Below, one piece after another: positions 52,596 to 60,702 of a stretch of 64,000 nucleotides of DNA (position 1 is its first letter; the number at the start of each line of letters is the position of its first letter). The notes under the pieces are model-generated. The model searched no databases, had not been told where the DNA came from, and saw only the letters and a program-made list of their open reading frames with translations. The stretch comes from Solidesulfovibrio aerotolerans. Lineage in GTDB: Bacteria; Desulfobacterota; Desulfovibrionia; Desulfovibrionales; Desulfovibrionaceae. The DNA lies in assembly GCF_009856865.1 (NCBI RefSeq), contig NZ_WVUD01000005.1, positions 1 through 64,000 of the forward strand, given 5' to 3'. The translations under genes and the position numbers were made by a program.

Positions 52596-53213
52596 ATACG
52601 GCCTCTCTCCCACAGCGCGCTGGCCGCACAATGCTTGTCGCCAGCGGCAGCAAGCACTGTGCGGCCTCTCTCATTGCGTGCGACGGCATCACCGTGCGTA
52701 TCGGTGACCGCACAAAAACGGTTTCGCAACCCGCCACCCATTTTCCGCTTCCGGCTCTGTTCGGCCGCCAGCATGATTCGCATTTAAATAATCAGATTGG
52801 ACAAGTTCTCTCGTTTCAGGGGACAGGCCGCTCCATTTCCCTACCAAATAACGGTTGGCTACGAGAATAGCTCATTTTTGTAAGCTAGCCAATGGAATCC
52901 AGCCCCTACCAATTGAGTCCCCACTTATAGAAATTGAATCTTATGCCTTTTTCTGTCCCACACTTCGAAATACGAAAGCTGCGCAGCAGGTTCCTGCCAA
53001 CCCCCATACTCCTCCCCTGACAAGCGCAGCCTGCGCTCGCAGACTCCACGCCAAGGCCGGAGTTATACATGCTCTTGCTTGATCGAATATGGGGTTCGAC
53101 GCTTTTTGACAAGGCGACAGCCATTCGGTAGTGAGAAAAATGTGGGAAGCTTACGTTGTCTGGCGTAATTGTTTTGGAACGGTGAATCACATCCATCTTG
53201 GTGGAGGGGATCT
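52596..53213. other. 618-bp intergenic region
   Basis: No gene seen. It contains a long near-perfect hairpin at 52623-52665: GCCGCACAATGCTTG and CAAGCACTGTGCGGC pair at 14 of 15 positions. The rest is mixed, with an AT-rich patch around 52860-52960. GTGGAGGGG at 53201-53209 is the ribosome site of the protease gene. Confidence 0.55.
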
Positions 53214-54785
53214 ATGAATCTGCCCTGCTCTCCATGCGTGTGGCGTCGTACCCGGCATCGACACGGTCTTGTCGGCAGTGTCCTGGCATTTGCGTTGCTT
53301 GTTGCAGCGTTTGCCGCACCAGCCTGGGCCGCTCCGACCTCGGCTGCCCAGGCCCTGGCTGTGGTTTCAGGCTGGCTGTCCCTGGAGGCCGCACCCCTGG
53401 GAGCACCCCTGGTCGGGCAGGCCGCTGCAGTGGCGGCCTATGGCGACATTGCCGGATTGCCCGCGTATTATGTTGTGACCTTGGACGGGCAGGGCTTGGT
53501 CATCGTGCCGGCTGACGACGAAGTAGAGCCTATCGTGGCCTTCTCCCCGTCCGGCCAGTTCGACCCGTCCGAGGCCAACCCCTTCGGCGCTTTGGTCTCC
53601 AACGACATCCCTGGCCGGGTCATGGCCGTGCGCCAGCCGACGGACAAGCTCGCGGCCCAGGCCGCCAGCGAAGCCCAGGCCAAGTGGTCGAGGCTCCTGG
53701 GGACTGCAAGCGCGACCGCCCAGACGGAACAGGGCATTCCCACCATCAACGATGTGCGCGTCAGCCCGCTTGTCGCCACCACCTGGGGCCAGGATACGGC
53801 TGGCGGGGTCAATACCTACAACATCTACACGCCAGGCAATCGTGTCTGCGGCTGCGTGGCCACGGCCATGGCCCAGCTCATGCGGTTCCACCAATTCCCC
53901 ACGGCCGGCGTCGGGACCGCCTCATATACCATTTCTGTATGCGAAGTAGCATCCTCCAGGGCGCTTCGGGGCGGCAACGGTTCCGGCGGGGCCTACGACT
54001 GAGCCAACATGCCGCTTGGCCCCGACGCATCGACTTCCGAAACCCAGCGCAACGCCATCGGCGCGCTCACCGCCGATGCCGGAGTCTCGGTGAACATGGA
54101 TTATTGCCAAAGTTCCGGCACAGATACCTTAACGGCCGCCGCTGCATTCAAGAACACCTTTGGCTACACCAATGCAGCCACTGCCTATGATTCCGGAAAC
54201 AACCTGCCGGCCACGGCCCGCAACACCATGGTCAACGCCAATCTGGATGCCGGCTACCCGGTGTTGTTCGGCATCACCGGTGACGGCGGACATGCCATTG
54301 TCGGCGACGGCTACGGCTACAATACCGCAACGCTCTACCATCATCTGAACATGGGCTGGAGCGGTTCCGACAACGTATGGTATAATCTGCCGACTATCCG
54401 CACAGACGGCTCCATTTTCACGTCGGTCTACAAGGCCGTCTATAATGTCTATGTTACGGGCAGTGGCGAGATCATCAGCGGCCGGGTGCTCGACGGCGAG
54501 GCAAATCCGGTCAACGGGGCCACGGTGACCGCCACTCGGTCAGGCGGCGGCACCTATACCGCCACCACCAACGCCAAGGGCATCTACGCCCTGGCCAAGG
54601 TCCCGGCCGCCTCTACCTATACCGTGGCCGTGACCAAAAGCGGTTACACCTTTGCCTCGAAACAGGCCGTCACGGCGACCTCGACGGACGACTCCACCAC
54701 CACGGGCAACGTCTGGGGCCTTGATTTTGCCGACACCTCGGCCGTACGGACACAAGCACCTGCGTATCTGCTGTTGCTGCAGTAG
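53214..54785 (+). pseudogene. C10-family cysteine protease gene with an in-frame TGA
   Basis: 523 codons with one internal stop (TGA, 54000-54002); the frame is the same on both sides. Signal peptide SVLAFALLVAAFAAPAWA; prodomain (YYVVTLDGQGLVIVPADDEVEPIVAFSP); protease domain with the Cys motif RVCGCVATAMAQLMRFHQF; after the stop the catalytic His stretch GGHAIVGDGYG and NMGWSGSDNVWYNLP; then a CarboxypepD-like beta-sandwich (ISGRVLDGEANPVNGATVTATR). In the family the stop position is Trp in YDWxNM; here YD-TGA-ANM, so TGG to TGA is the simplest event. A truncated product would keep Cys but lose His. Readthrough is possible. Confidence 0.82.
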
Positions 54786-55030
54786 GGACCCGGCGGCCGC
54801 GTCGGATGGACCGCCCTTTCGGCAGAGCTTCCGTGAGGAAAGCTCGTGAAGTCGGCCGTGGGGGAGAGAATGCTTTCCTTCGGCTCTGAGGCGATGCGCT
54901 GGCTTGTGACATGGCTGCGGCCCACGCCGCCAGGCGGCATGTTTGCCCCCGCGCTTTGCCCGCTTTTGGCGAACAGGGGAAAACACAGTGCTTTTTGAAG
55001 CCCAGCCACAACCTCTTGGACAAAAAAAGA

Positions 55031-55058
55031 GGGGTTGCAGCCGTTTGGCTGCAACCCC
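55031..55058 (-). terminator. Terminator of the former tRNA gene
   Basis: Perfect 12-bp stem GGGGTTGCAGCC / GGCTGCAACCCC with loop GTTT. The A run at 55022-55028 is the T tail on the minus strand. It sits 8 nt beyond the CCA end of the tRNA fragment, normal for a tRNA transcript. Confidence 0.85.
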
Positions 55059-55066
55059 TGAAATCT

Positions 55067-55084
55067 TGGTGCCGAAGGGGAGAA
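55067..55084 (-). other. 3' fragment of a tRNA (Leu-like), probable attachment site of the island
   Basis: Minus strand TTCTCCCCTTCGGCACCA has the T-stem 3' strand, a 7-nt acceptor strand CTTCGGC, discriminator A and CCA. Its acceptor partner would be GCCGAAG, as in many bacterial tRNA-Leu. The expected 5' T-stem strand GGGAG is missing; the sequence turns AT-rich exactly there. This is what integration into a tRNA 3' end leaves behind. The restored tRNA should lie beyond the right edge. Confidence 0.72.
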
Positions 55085-55374
55085 CCGAATTAGCTTTGTA
55101 TATAATAATCATACAAGACCCTAGATTTATTGGAAAAATTTATCGAAAACTCAACTTCAACACCACTATTTTATTCGAATGCATGTACACACAAACTGTA
55201 CCTTGACATTCTAATTAAATCAATACGTTATTCAGAATCACTGCTTTACTACTAGTAAGAGTAAACTTTTGGCTTTAAAATTGACACCGGTCCTCATCAT
55301 TGCTTGCATTTCGACCGGAGCCTTAACTAGGCAAATACTTAAAATCTGACCGAAACGATCACGAACCGAACCTT

Positions 55375-55416
55375 AAAAAGCGCAAAAGCCCCAAGGCTAT
55401 AGAGGCTTTTGCGCTT
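55375..55416 (-). terminator. Intrinsic terminator of the island lipoprotein gene
   Basis: AAGCGCAAAAGCC (55378-55390) pairs perfectly with GGCTTTTGCGCTT (55404-55416); the A run at 55375-55379 is the T tail in minus direction. It lies 18 nt after the stop. Confidence 0.88.
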
Positions 55417-55434
55417 GCAATGCTTATACAAAAG

Positions 55435-56043
55435 CTACTTAAAATCACTACATTCTGTAGCAATATTTTTTACGCCTTTCTGGTTCAATTGATTAGCATC
55501 AGATTGCTGGCGATACTCATTTGTTTGAATATTAACCCAAGACAATCCAGATGATTTATCTTCCTTTGCACCCAACTCAAGTGTATATTTATCGTCAACC
55601 CACCTCGACAAATCAAATGCAATGGATTTACCATCATCAAGAACCATTGTTCTCTTGCAAATTTTTTGTGGAACACCGAATTTCTTAATCATACTTTTTT
55701 TAAGCGAATCAACAGATTCGTTTTTAACTAAAATATTTATACTTTTGACCAGTCCATCATTTTGGTCAAAATTATATTTTATCGTTTCAACACTGTTTCC
55801 CAAAAAAGGGACCAGTTGCATTTTAAAAGCGTCCTGGCGATACTGAGCATATCCTTTAAAAGAAGTATTTCCCGTATTATTATTTTTTATATCATCAGGC
55901 AAAGGCTGAAAAAGGTGAACGCTATTGAACGTATTCACGATTGGTTCTGGCTTAGCATTAGGATTATCACTACTTGATGAGCCACAACCAACCAAACAGC
56001 AAAGGGCAATAAATAACACCGTGCAAAAAATAGTTTTATGCAT
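55435..56043 (-). CDS. Island lipoprotein of unknown function
   Basis: 202 aa. AAGGAG 6 nt before ATG. Lipoprotein signal ends in CCLVGC, followed by a Ser/Asn/Pro linker, so it is anchored in a membrane. The mature domain has strands and a helix (DSLKKSMIKKFGVPQ) and two Cys (QKICKRT, TECSDF). A G-x-P turn after a helix followed by an aromatic strand recalls the secreted protein at 1504, a faint likeness only. Single gene; AT-rich codons like the rest of the island. Confidence 0.78.
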   Translation of the reverse strand: MHKTIFCTVLFIALCCLVGCGSSSSDNPNAKPEPIVNTFNSVHLFQPLPDDIKNNNTGNTSFKGYAQYRQDAFKMQLVPFLGNSVETIKYNFDQNDGLVKSINILVKNESVDSLKKSMIKKFGVPQKICKRTMVLDDGKSIAFDLSRWVDDKYTLELGAKEDKSSGLSWVNIQTNEYRQQSDANQLNQKGVKNIATECSDFK

Positions 56044-56183
56044 TTAACACTCCTTTTTTTAAATAAAGACCAAAACAAATCAAATGTCAAGCACTCCTAT
56101 ATATCATACTGATTTTATGTGGATAGCCCCCCCCCTCATCTTCTTTTACCGAATCTCTAATGTCCACAAAAGTATACGTACCT

Positions 56184-56285
56184 GGACCTTTTTAGACGAC
56201 CGTGGTTGCTGGATCGAACTTGTCTAATAAGGTCCAAAAATAAAAGTAGACACCAATTCTAACATTTGCTAAAACCTTCTTAGAC
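56184..56285. promoter_or_regulatory. Repeats upstream of the serine recombinase, candidate res site
   Basis: Three related 12-14-bp motifs: GGACCTTTTTAGAC (56184-56197), its inverted form GTCTAATAAGGTCC (56222-56235) and ACCTTCTTAGAC (56274-56285). First and second form an inverted pair with 24 nt between. Arrangement and place, just before a resolvase/invertase gene, suggest recombinase binding sites. Confidence 0.55.
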
Positions 56286-56305
56286 AAATCAAGGAGGACA
56301 CCACC

Positions 56306-56878
56306 ATGACCGGACAACACGTAGGATACATTAGGACCAGTGCCACAGACCAAAATTTGGCAAGACAGCTTGACGGTATCAACTTAGATCGTCTTTTTGA
56401 AGAACAAGCCAGTGCCAAGGATACCAAGCGCCCCGTGCTCCAGGAATGCCTTGCATACGTTCGCACTGGAGATTTTTTACACGTCCACAGCGTTGACAGG
56501 CTATGCCGCAACCTATCGGATTTACTTAACATCGTCACCGAACTTGTAAATAAAGGGGTTTGTATAAAATTCCATAAAGAAAATCTTAGTTTTGGGTGCG
56601 GTGAATCAGATTCTATTTCAAAGTTAATGTTGTCTATTCTCGGTGCGGTTGCCGGATTTGAACGGGATATGATAAAAGAACGACAACGCGAAGGTATCGC
56701 GATTGCTAAAAGGCAGGGGAAGCACCTTGGCCGGAAATCAATTCTCGATGAAAATCAAATCACTCAATTGATGGCACGTATTAGTGGTGGCGAAGATAAA
56801 TCGGCATTGGCGCGTGAATACGGTGTATCAAGAGCAACGTTGTATAATGTAATCGGCAGGAAAGAAAAAAAGCAATGA
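56306..56878 (+). CDS. Serine recombinase (resolvase/invertase type)
   Basis: 190 aa, normal size for a small resolvase. GGAGG 10 nt before ATG. Catalytic Ser in YIRTSATDQNLARQLDG at residue ~12; HVHSVDRLCRNLSDL holds the conserved Arg pair; the dimer helix is in LMLSILGAVAGFERDMIKERQREG. A C-terminal Hin-like HTH (TQLMARISGGEDKSALAREYGVSRATLYNVI) binds DNA. Would resolve element dimers or invert a segment. Overlaps the next small gene by ATGA. Confidence 0.93.
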   Translation: MTGQHVGYIRTSATDQNLARQLDGINLDRLFEEQASAKDTKRPVLQECLAYVRTGDFLHVHSVDRLCRNLSDLLNIVTELVNKGVCIKFHKENLSFGCGESDSISKLMLSILGAVAGFERDMIKERQREGIAIAKRQGKHLGRKSILDENQITQLMARISGGEDKSALAREYGVSRATLYNVIGRKEKKQ

Positions 56879-57111
56879 GTAATAACAAACCATTCAAGAC
56901 CACTTGGGCCGGGATGAACGATAAAATCCACACCCCTAAGCTCACGCGGTCGGTCGGTAAGACGGGGTTTGAAGCAAATGATGCGCGTCTTGAAATGGAA
57001 AAATCTAAAAGTATCAGCACCAATAAAATACATGATCCAGATTTTGACATTTCGCCTAATCATAAGTGGTTGATGATTCGTCTATTTCTGAAGCAAATGC
57101 ACCACCAATAA
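56875..57111 (+). CDS. Small hypothetical protein, coupled to the recombinase
   Basis: 78 aa. ATG overlaps the recombinase stop (ATGA). Basic first half (KPFKTTWAGMNDKIHTPKLTRS) and an amphipathic end. No known motif. Coupling is the main reason to call it; the last 15 codons run into a GC-rich segment and may not be original. Confidence 0.5.
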   Translation: MSNNKPFKTTWAGMNDKIHTPKLTRSVGKTGFEANDARLEMEKSKSISTNKIHDPDFDISPNHKWLMIRLFLKQMHHQ

Positions 57112-57450
57112 CATTCCCGGCCGCCACCCCGCATAATTCGCCATTAGCGCCGCCCTGGTGCGTTTCATTTCCGGGCGACCCAATCATCACCCCGACCATT
57201 TCGGGCCGTCCTGGTGGCCCATATCCACGCATTTTCCAGCCACTACCCGCCGAGGCCCAAGCCGCGCATCATCCCGGACCATTTCCGGGTGGTGGTATAT
57301 TTTATCCATTCAATTTATCATTTCCAATTTTGGCATCTATTACCATGTTAAAAATTATTTGCTTTCAACGCTTGTCACTTTCACTTGTCATTTTCATTCT
57401 TATCATTAGGTGGCGGTAAAACATTTACAAAACAATACTGGAGGAACTGA
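57112..57450 (+). other. GC-rich leader segment before the island operon
   Basis: 57115-57300 is strikingly GC-rich inside the AT-rich island. Frames are open but overlap the preceding gene and have Pro/Gly-rich products, so I do not call a gene. It carries the paired CCATT hairpins listed separately. The last 130 nt are AT-rich and give GGAGG at 57439 for the next gene. Confidence 0.5.
57191..57289 (+). promoter_or_regulatory. Two hairpins with identical CCATT loops
   Basis: CCCGA-CCATT-TCGGG at 57191-57205 and CCCGGA-CCATT-TCCGGG at 57273-57289. The stems differ by one base pair that is added on both sides, so pairing is kept. Each is preceded by ATCATC. Could be RNA binding sites or a leader regulating the following operon. 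Confidence 0.5.
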
Positions 57451-58062
57451 ATGAGCAAAGAAAATGATATATTTATGAACCTGGGGTTAATAGATAAAAT
57501 AGTTTGGGAACAAGCAACATCCGACACTGAAACTATTATAATAATGCCATCACGAGATGACACATATGACGTAATGAGCAAAACAGGATATAAAAGTGTA
57601 TCCCATTTTGCAAATTACAAAATCAACAATGACCACATTGACATACTACAAAAATCAAAAGTCGAAACAATTGTACTGTTATCATTGCCAAACTACCAAG
57701 AACTTGCATTTAAACTAATCAACGAAGGCTATACAATAGTCATTTTAAACCAATCCATTAAAGATATCACCAACTCTACAATAGATAGTATCCACAAAAG
57801 TATCAAGACTAAATCAACGCCATACTATGATTATATATACAGTGAGTTTGCTAGATCCAATGACGTTCTAACATTCCCGGCAAAATTAGAAAGCTTTCTG
57901 ACCCAACTAATTGAAAAAATTGATTTTAACCGTGCCAATCATATACCATTCAACAATTTTTTGATTCATATGCTTGGCTTGGACAACGGATGCGGCGAAC
58001 CACTGCTTTTCAATTTGATAAAAAAATCATTGATAACTACTTTAAACAAAAGAGGTAAATAA
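57451..58062 (+). CDS. Island protein of unknown function
   Basis: 203 aa. GGAGG 6 nt before ATG. The first 110 residues alternate strands and helices (ETIIIMPSRDDTYDVMSKTG, VETIVLLSLPNYQELAFKLI, YTIVILNQS), like a Rossmann-type fold without a P-loop. The C-terminal half is helical. No membrane helix. First of a rightward set; the next gene starts 1 nt after its stop. Not recognised. Confidence 0.7.
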   Translation: MSKENDIFMNLGLIDKIVWEQATSDTETIIIMPSRDDTYDVMSKTGYKSVSHFANYKINNDHIDILQKSKVETIVLLSLPNYQELAFKLINEGYTIVILNQSIKDITNSTIDSIHKSIKTKSTPYYDYIYSEFARSNDVLTFPAKLESFLTQLIEKIDFNRANHIPFNNFLIHMLGLDNGCGEPLLFNLIKKSLITTLNKRGK

Positions 58063-58063
58063 A

Positions 58064-58312
58064 ATGAAACTGAAAAAGAAATCAGGCCAAAGAGTTAATA
58101 TAAGCAAAACAAAGGGGCTTGCCCTGTCACTTTCTGCACAATCGATCATGTTAGAGAGGGTTAAATTCAAAATTGAAATGAAAAAATTGCTCAATTTATT
58201 AAGTAGTTACGGGCTATCCATTATCAGCCTGGAACAAATCAGTCTGTTAAACCAGTCGTTGTCCGACGTCGTAAAGCGTCACGAAGATCTGATCGCCAAA
58301 AGGAGAAAGTAA
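58064..58312 (+). CDS. Small basic island protein
   Basis: 82 aa, AAAGAGGT 6-13 nt before ATG. Very Lys/Arg-rich at both ends (KLKKKSGQRVNISKTKG; VKRHEDLIAKRRK) with a helical Leu/Ser-rich middle. Probably nucleic-acid binding or an adaptor. Tight spacing on both sides (1 and 4 nt) places it in the operon. Not recognised. Confidence 0.65.
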   Translation: MKLKKKSGQRVNISKTKGLALSLSAQSIMLERVKFKIEMKKLLNLLSSYGLSIISLEQISLLNQSLSDVVKRHEDLIAKRRK

Positions 58313-58316
58313 AATA

Positions 58317-58649
58317 ATGCCAGCGAATAAAGAAACTACCAAACGCATCAACGTATATCTAACTATTGCACAGCATAATGCTATTAGTAGGTTTGTCAAA
58401 ACAAATGGAGTGTCATTATCATCTTTATATTCTATGATGACAGATTCATTTTTATCAAATGAAACCAATCACAGTAACACCTGGATATTATCGCCTGATA
58501 GCAAACCATTAACAAAAATCACACCCACCGACAAATCATGCATTACAACCGAACAACTTACTGAAATTATTAACGATAATACCAGGGACGATTACGCTAT
58601 GGAAATCGCAAGTGTCTGGAATTTATTTAATAATTCGTTGATTGAATAA
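58317..58649 (+). CDS. Island protein with ribbon-helix-helix-like N-terminus
   Basis: 110 aa, AGGAG 8 nt before ATG. Residues 8-50 (TKRINVYLTIAQHNAISRFVKTNGVSLSSLYSMMTDSFL) have the strand-helix-helix pattern of CopG/Arc DNA-binding proteins. The tail is polar. Possible regulator of the operon, though the family match is by pattern only. A hairpin follows. Confidence 0.62.
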   Translation: MPANKETTKRINVYLTIAQHNAISRFVKTNGVSLSSLYSMMTDSFLSNETNHSNTWILSPDSKPLTKITPTDKSCITTEQLTEIINDNTRDDYAMEIASVWNLFNNSLIE

Positions 58650-58652
58650 GAA

Positions 58653-58678
58653 TTGCCGGGCTGATATGGACCCGGCAA
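58653..58678 (+). terminator. Hairpin between island genes
   Basis: TTGCCGGG / CCCGGCAA with a 10-nt loop; no T run follows, so partial termination or mRNA processing is more likely than full stop. Confidence 0.5.
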
Positions 58679-58703
58679 CTCAATATAAAAGGAAACAACA
58701 CCA

Positions 58704-59156
58704 TTGAAGTTAAATAATGTTTTTATAGAAAAATTAATTTTAAAAGTAAACAAATTGCACCCACGATTGAATAGTCTGGTGCCACCACCAATTCACCGAA
58801 ATGGTATCAGCGTATTGACCATTTCCAGGTACCCTACTGGCGTTCACTCTGTTATAGATATGCACCCCAAGTGTAATTTGAATCAATTGAATATCAACAA
58901 TTTCTTATATGATTTCCTGGAATGGATAATCAAAACAATTATATTGCTTGATTCCACTTATCTCAAACTTAGCACTAGTACAAGTACATATATGATATTA
59001 AATCTACCAGTGCAATTGATTAAAGGCGTAAGCGATTTGCTCGGTCCATTCAACACCGAGCGATATCACACCACTATACCATTTAATAATTCTCCATTAA
59101 ATTTTTACAAAATATTTTGCCATGTTCAGCGTCGTTTATTTTCACAAATTACATAA
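58704..59156 (+). CDS. Island protein of unknown function
   Basis: 150 aa from a TTG at 58704 (AAAGGA about 11 nt upstream); no ATG is well placed, so the start is uncertain. Contains VPPPIHRNGISVLTISRYPTG and a hydrophobic helix WIIKTIILLDSTYLKL that may be buried or membrane-associated. No known motif. Same direction as its neighbours. Confidence 0.58.
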   Translation: MKLNNVFIEKLILKVNKLHPRLNSLVPPPIHRNGISVLTISRYPTGVHSVIDMHPKCNLNQLNINNFLYDFLEWIIKTIILLDSTYLKLSTSTSTYMILNLPVQLIKGVSDLLGPFNTERYHTTIPFNNSPLNFYKIFCHVQRRLFSQIT

Positions 59157-59200
59157 AAAGATGGCAATTAAATATGATTTAATATATAAATAATACAAAT

Positions 59201-59232
59201 ACCGCCATACAATGTGCAAATTATATGGCGGT
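59201..59232 (+). promoter_or_regulatory. Hairpin upstream of the gene at 59254
   Basis: ACCGCCATA / TATGGCGGT, 9-bp perfect stem, 14-nt loop, followed by TAAAACAAAGGAG (ribosome site). May act as an attenuator or protect the mRNA end. Confidence 0.5.
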
Positions 59233-59253
59233 TAAAACAAAGGAGATACTATT

Positions 59254-59940
59254 ATGACCACGCTTGATAAATATAACGTAGTTTTTAACATTTTGCAAGA
59301 CAAACTAAACCAACTATCTGAAAACAACAATGAAATATCTTGCGGCATAGATCAGATTGAAGGAATTTGGCATTCTAATGCCAACACCGTAAATTCAATC
59401 ACAAATCAAATGCATCTTAATGGTGACAAGTTTGTATTATTAATTTCAAAAAAATCACTTGTATGCCATACCATTAAATATGGTACTGGATTTAAAATTA
59501 CATTAACTCCTGAAAATATAATATTTACATTTACATCAAATTTTTTGAGAAAGATTGGATCGCCTAGCGTTACCATTAAGTGCGTCCAATACTTTTTTTC
59601 ATCCACCGGCATTGACTATACAACTGATTATATTGAAAAAAAATTACAGACAAACTACGTAGAATCCTATACAGACATCTTGTCTACTCCAACCGTTTTA
59701 AAAGACTTAAATAAATTATGCAAATTGATTCATACCGATTTGCTTGGCGAAGCGCCCCCACCAATCAAACGAATTAAAATTGACCAGTTGATAAATCACC
59801 GTTCCGCGCAGGATGAAATACAAGCTCGTGCCGGGGACAATCTGAAGTTACTGCAACCATTTTATTCTGAAAATGAAAATGGTGAAATCAAAAAAATGCT
59901 CGTTGCCGTGCAAAAATCTACAATAAACTATATCAAATAA
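59254..59940 (+). CDS. Island protein of unknown function
   Basis: 228 aa. AAAGGAG 9 nt before ATG. N-terminal helix (YNVVFNILQDKLNQLSENN), a central beta-rich part with KFVLLISKKSLVC, and a charged C-terminal third (PPPIKRIKIDQLINHRSAQDE). The reading frame one base back stays open past its stop into the next gene, so the two may be one gene split by a frameshift (see findings). Not recognised. Confidence 0.68.
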   Translation: MTTLDKYNVVFNILQDKLNQLSENNNEISCGIDQIEGIWHSNANTVNSITNQMHLNGDKFVLLISKKSLVCHTIKYGTGFKITLTPENIIFTFTSNFLRKIGSPSVTIKCVQYFFSSTGIDYTTDYIEKKLQTNYVESYTDILSTPTVLKDLNKLCKLIHTDLLGEAPPPIKRIKIDQLINHRSAQDEIQARAGDNLKLLQPFYSENENGEIKKMLVAVQKSTINYIK

Positions 59941-60032
59941 CTAAGTGTTATAAAAAAACCCGGCATTGGTGGAAATGGTACAAAGAGTATTTCAATTTTT
60001 CAGATCATGAATTTCAAATCTTTGACAAACTA

Positions 60033-60566
60033 ATGCAAGATTTACCCCCAAGTTATCTAAAAAAAATTTATAAAAAATTTATCTCAAATTCATTTTCTAT
60101 TGTACGCCTGGAGTACTGTTTAACCGGAAGCTACATTAAGCAAATAATAAAAAAAACAGGTGATGTACGCTATGAGCAATTCAGTTACCTTATCAATTGC
60201 TTAAATAATTTTGCAGATTTATTTTTATTGTCAAGTGCTACATGGGAACCAGAAATCATCTCAGATGATGCAAAATATCATTTACTTCCTATTGTTTCAG
60301 ATGCAAAAACTAAAATTATTAATGGTGCATACAAATCAATGCCACCCATTATAGAGGAAGATGAAAACTTAATGGAGAAAGTAAAAATACAAAAAGAAAG
60401 ACAGCTAAATGGTTACTGTACAGGTATCAGCAATATATATTATAACTCGGGTGATTATACAAAGAATGCGGATGAGCGCATTAAGTTGTTACAGGACAGC
60501 ATGGCAAATCTATCCAGGTTAATGGAGACTGGCCAAGAGATTATCAAAGAGCTGCGTGATAAATAA
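60033..60566 (+). CDS. Island protein of unknown function, start unclear
   Basis: 177 aa from ATG 60033, which has no Shine-Dalgarno. The same frame is open back to 59886 with protein-like sequence (HWWKWYKEYFNFSDHEFQIF) but no ATG, GTG or TTG, which suggests that translation enters from the gene upstream by a -1 shift, or that a base was lost. The visible part is helical and ends in a coiled-coil-like stretch (LLQDSMANLSRLMETGQEIIKEL). Last gene of the rightward set. Confidence 0.62.
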   Translation: MQDLPPSYLKKIYKKFISNSFSIVRLEYCLTGSYIKQIIKKTGDVRYEQFSYLINCLNNFADLFLLSSATWEPEIISDDAKYHLLPIVSDAKTKIINGAYKSMPPIIEEDENLMEKVKIQKERQLNGYCTGISNIYYNSGDYTKNADERIKLLQDSMANLSRLMETGQEIIKELRDK

Positions 60567-60659
60567 ATCAGTTAAGGTCAGCATCGGTGGGTAACCATTT
60601 TACCAGCACAAGACTAGTGCCACCATACCAGTGTAACCAACCGAAATAATTATTTATCA

Positions 60660-60693
60660 GCGGGCACCATTTAAAAAAAGGTGCCCGCTCTTT
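60660..60693 (+). terminator. Intrinsic terminator of the rightward island operon
   Basis: GCGGGCACC (60660-60668) / GGTGCCCGC (60680-60688) followed by TCTTT; the loop is A-rich. It separates the rightward genes from the convergent methyltransferase gene. Confidence 0.8.
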
Positions 60694-60702
60694 AATGGTC
60701 AG

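Larger units (their letters stand above)
54786..55434. other. Chromosome/island junction region
   Basis: 54786-55030 is GC-rich backbone with no gene; an imperfect GAGCTTCC/GGAAAGCTC hairpin near 54828-54850 may end the protease transcript. 55031-55084 is the tRNA relic and its terminator (separate entries). From 55085 the sequence is AT-rich and belongs to the island. A TTGACA at 55203-55208 could be part of a rightward promoter but no start follows. Confidence 0.6.

Noticed and set aside
54000-54002. Selenocysteine at the in-frame TGA
   Set aside because: The family residue here is Trp, not Cys, and no evident SECIS stem-loop follows the codon. A TGG to TGA change is simpler.
57066-57419. 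A 117-codon Pro-rich frame in the GC-rich patch of the island
   Set aside because: It overlaps the preceding coupled gene, has no ribosome site, and its composition is set by the hairpin-bearing GC-rich DNA.
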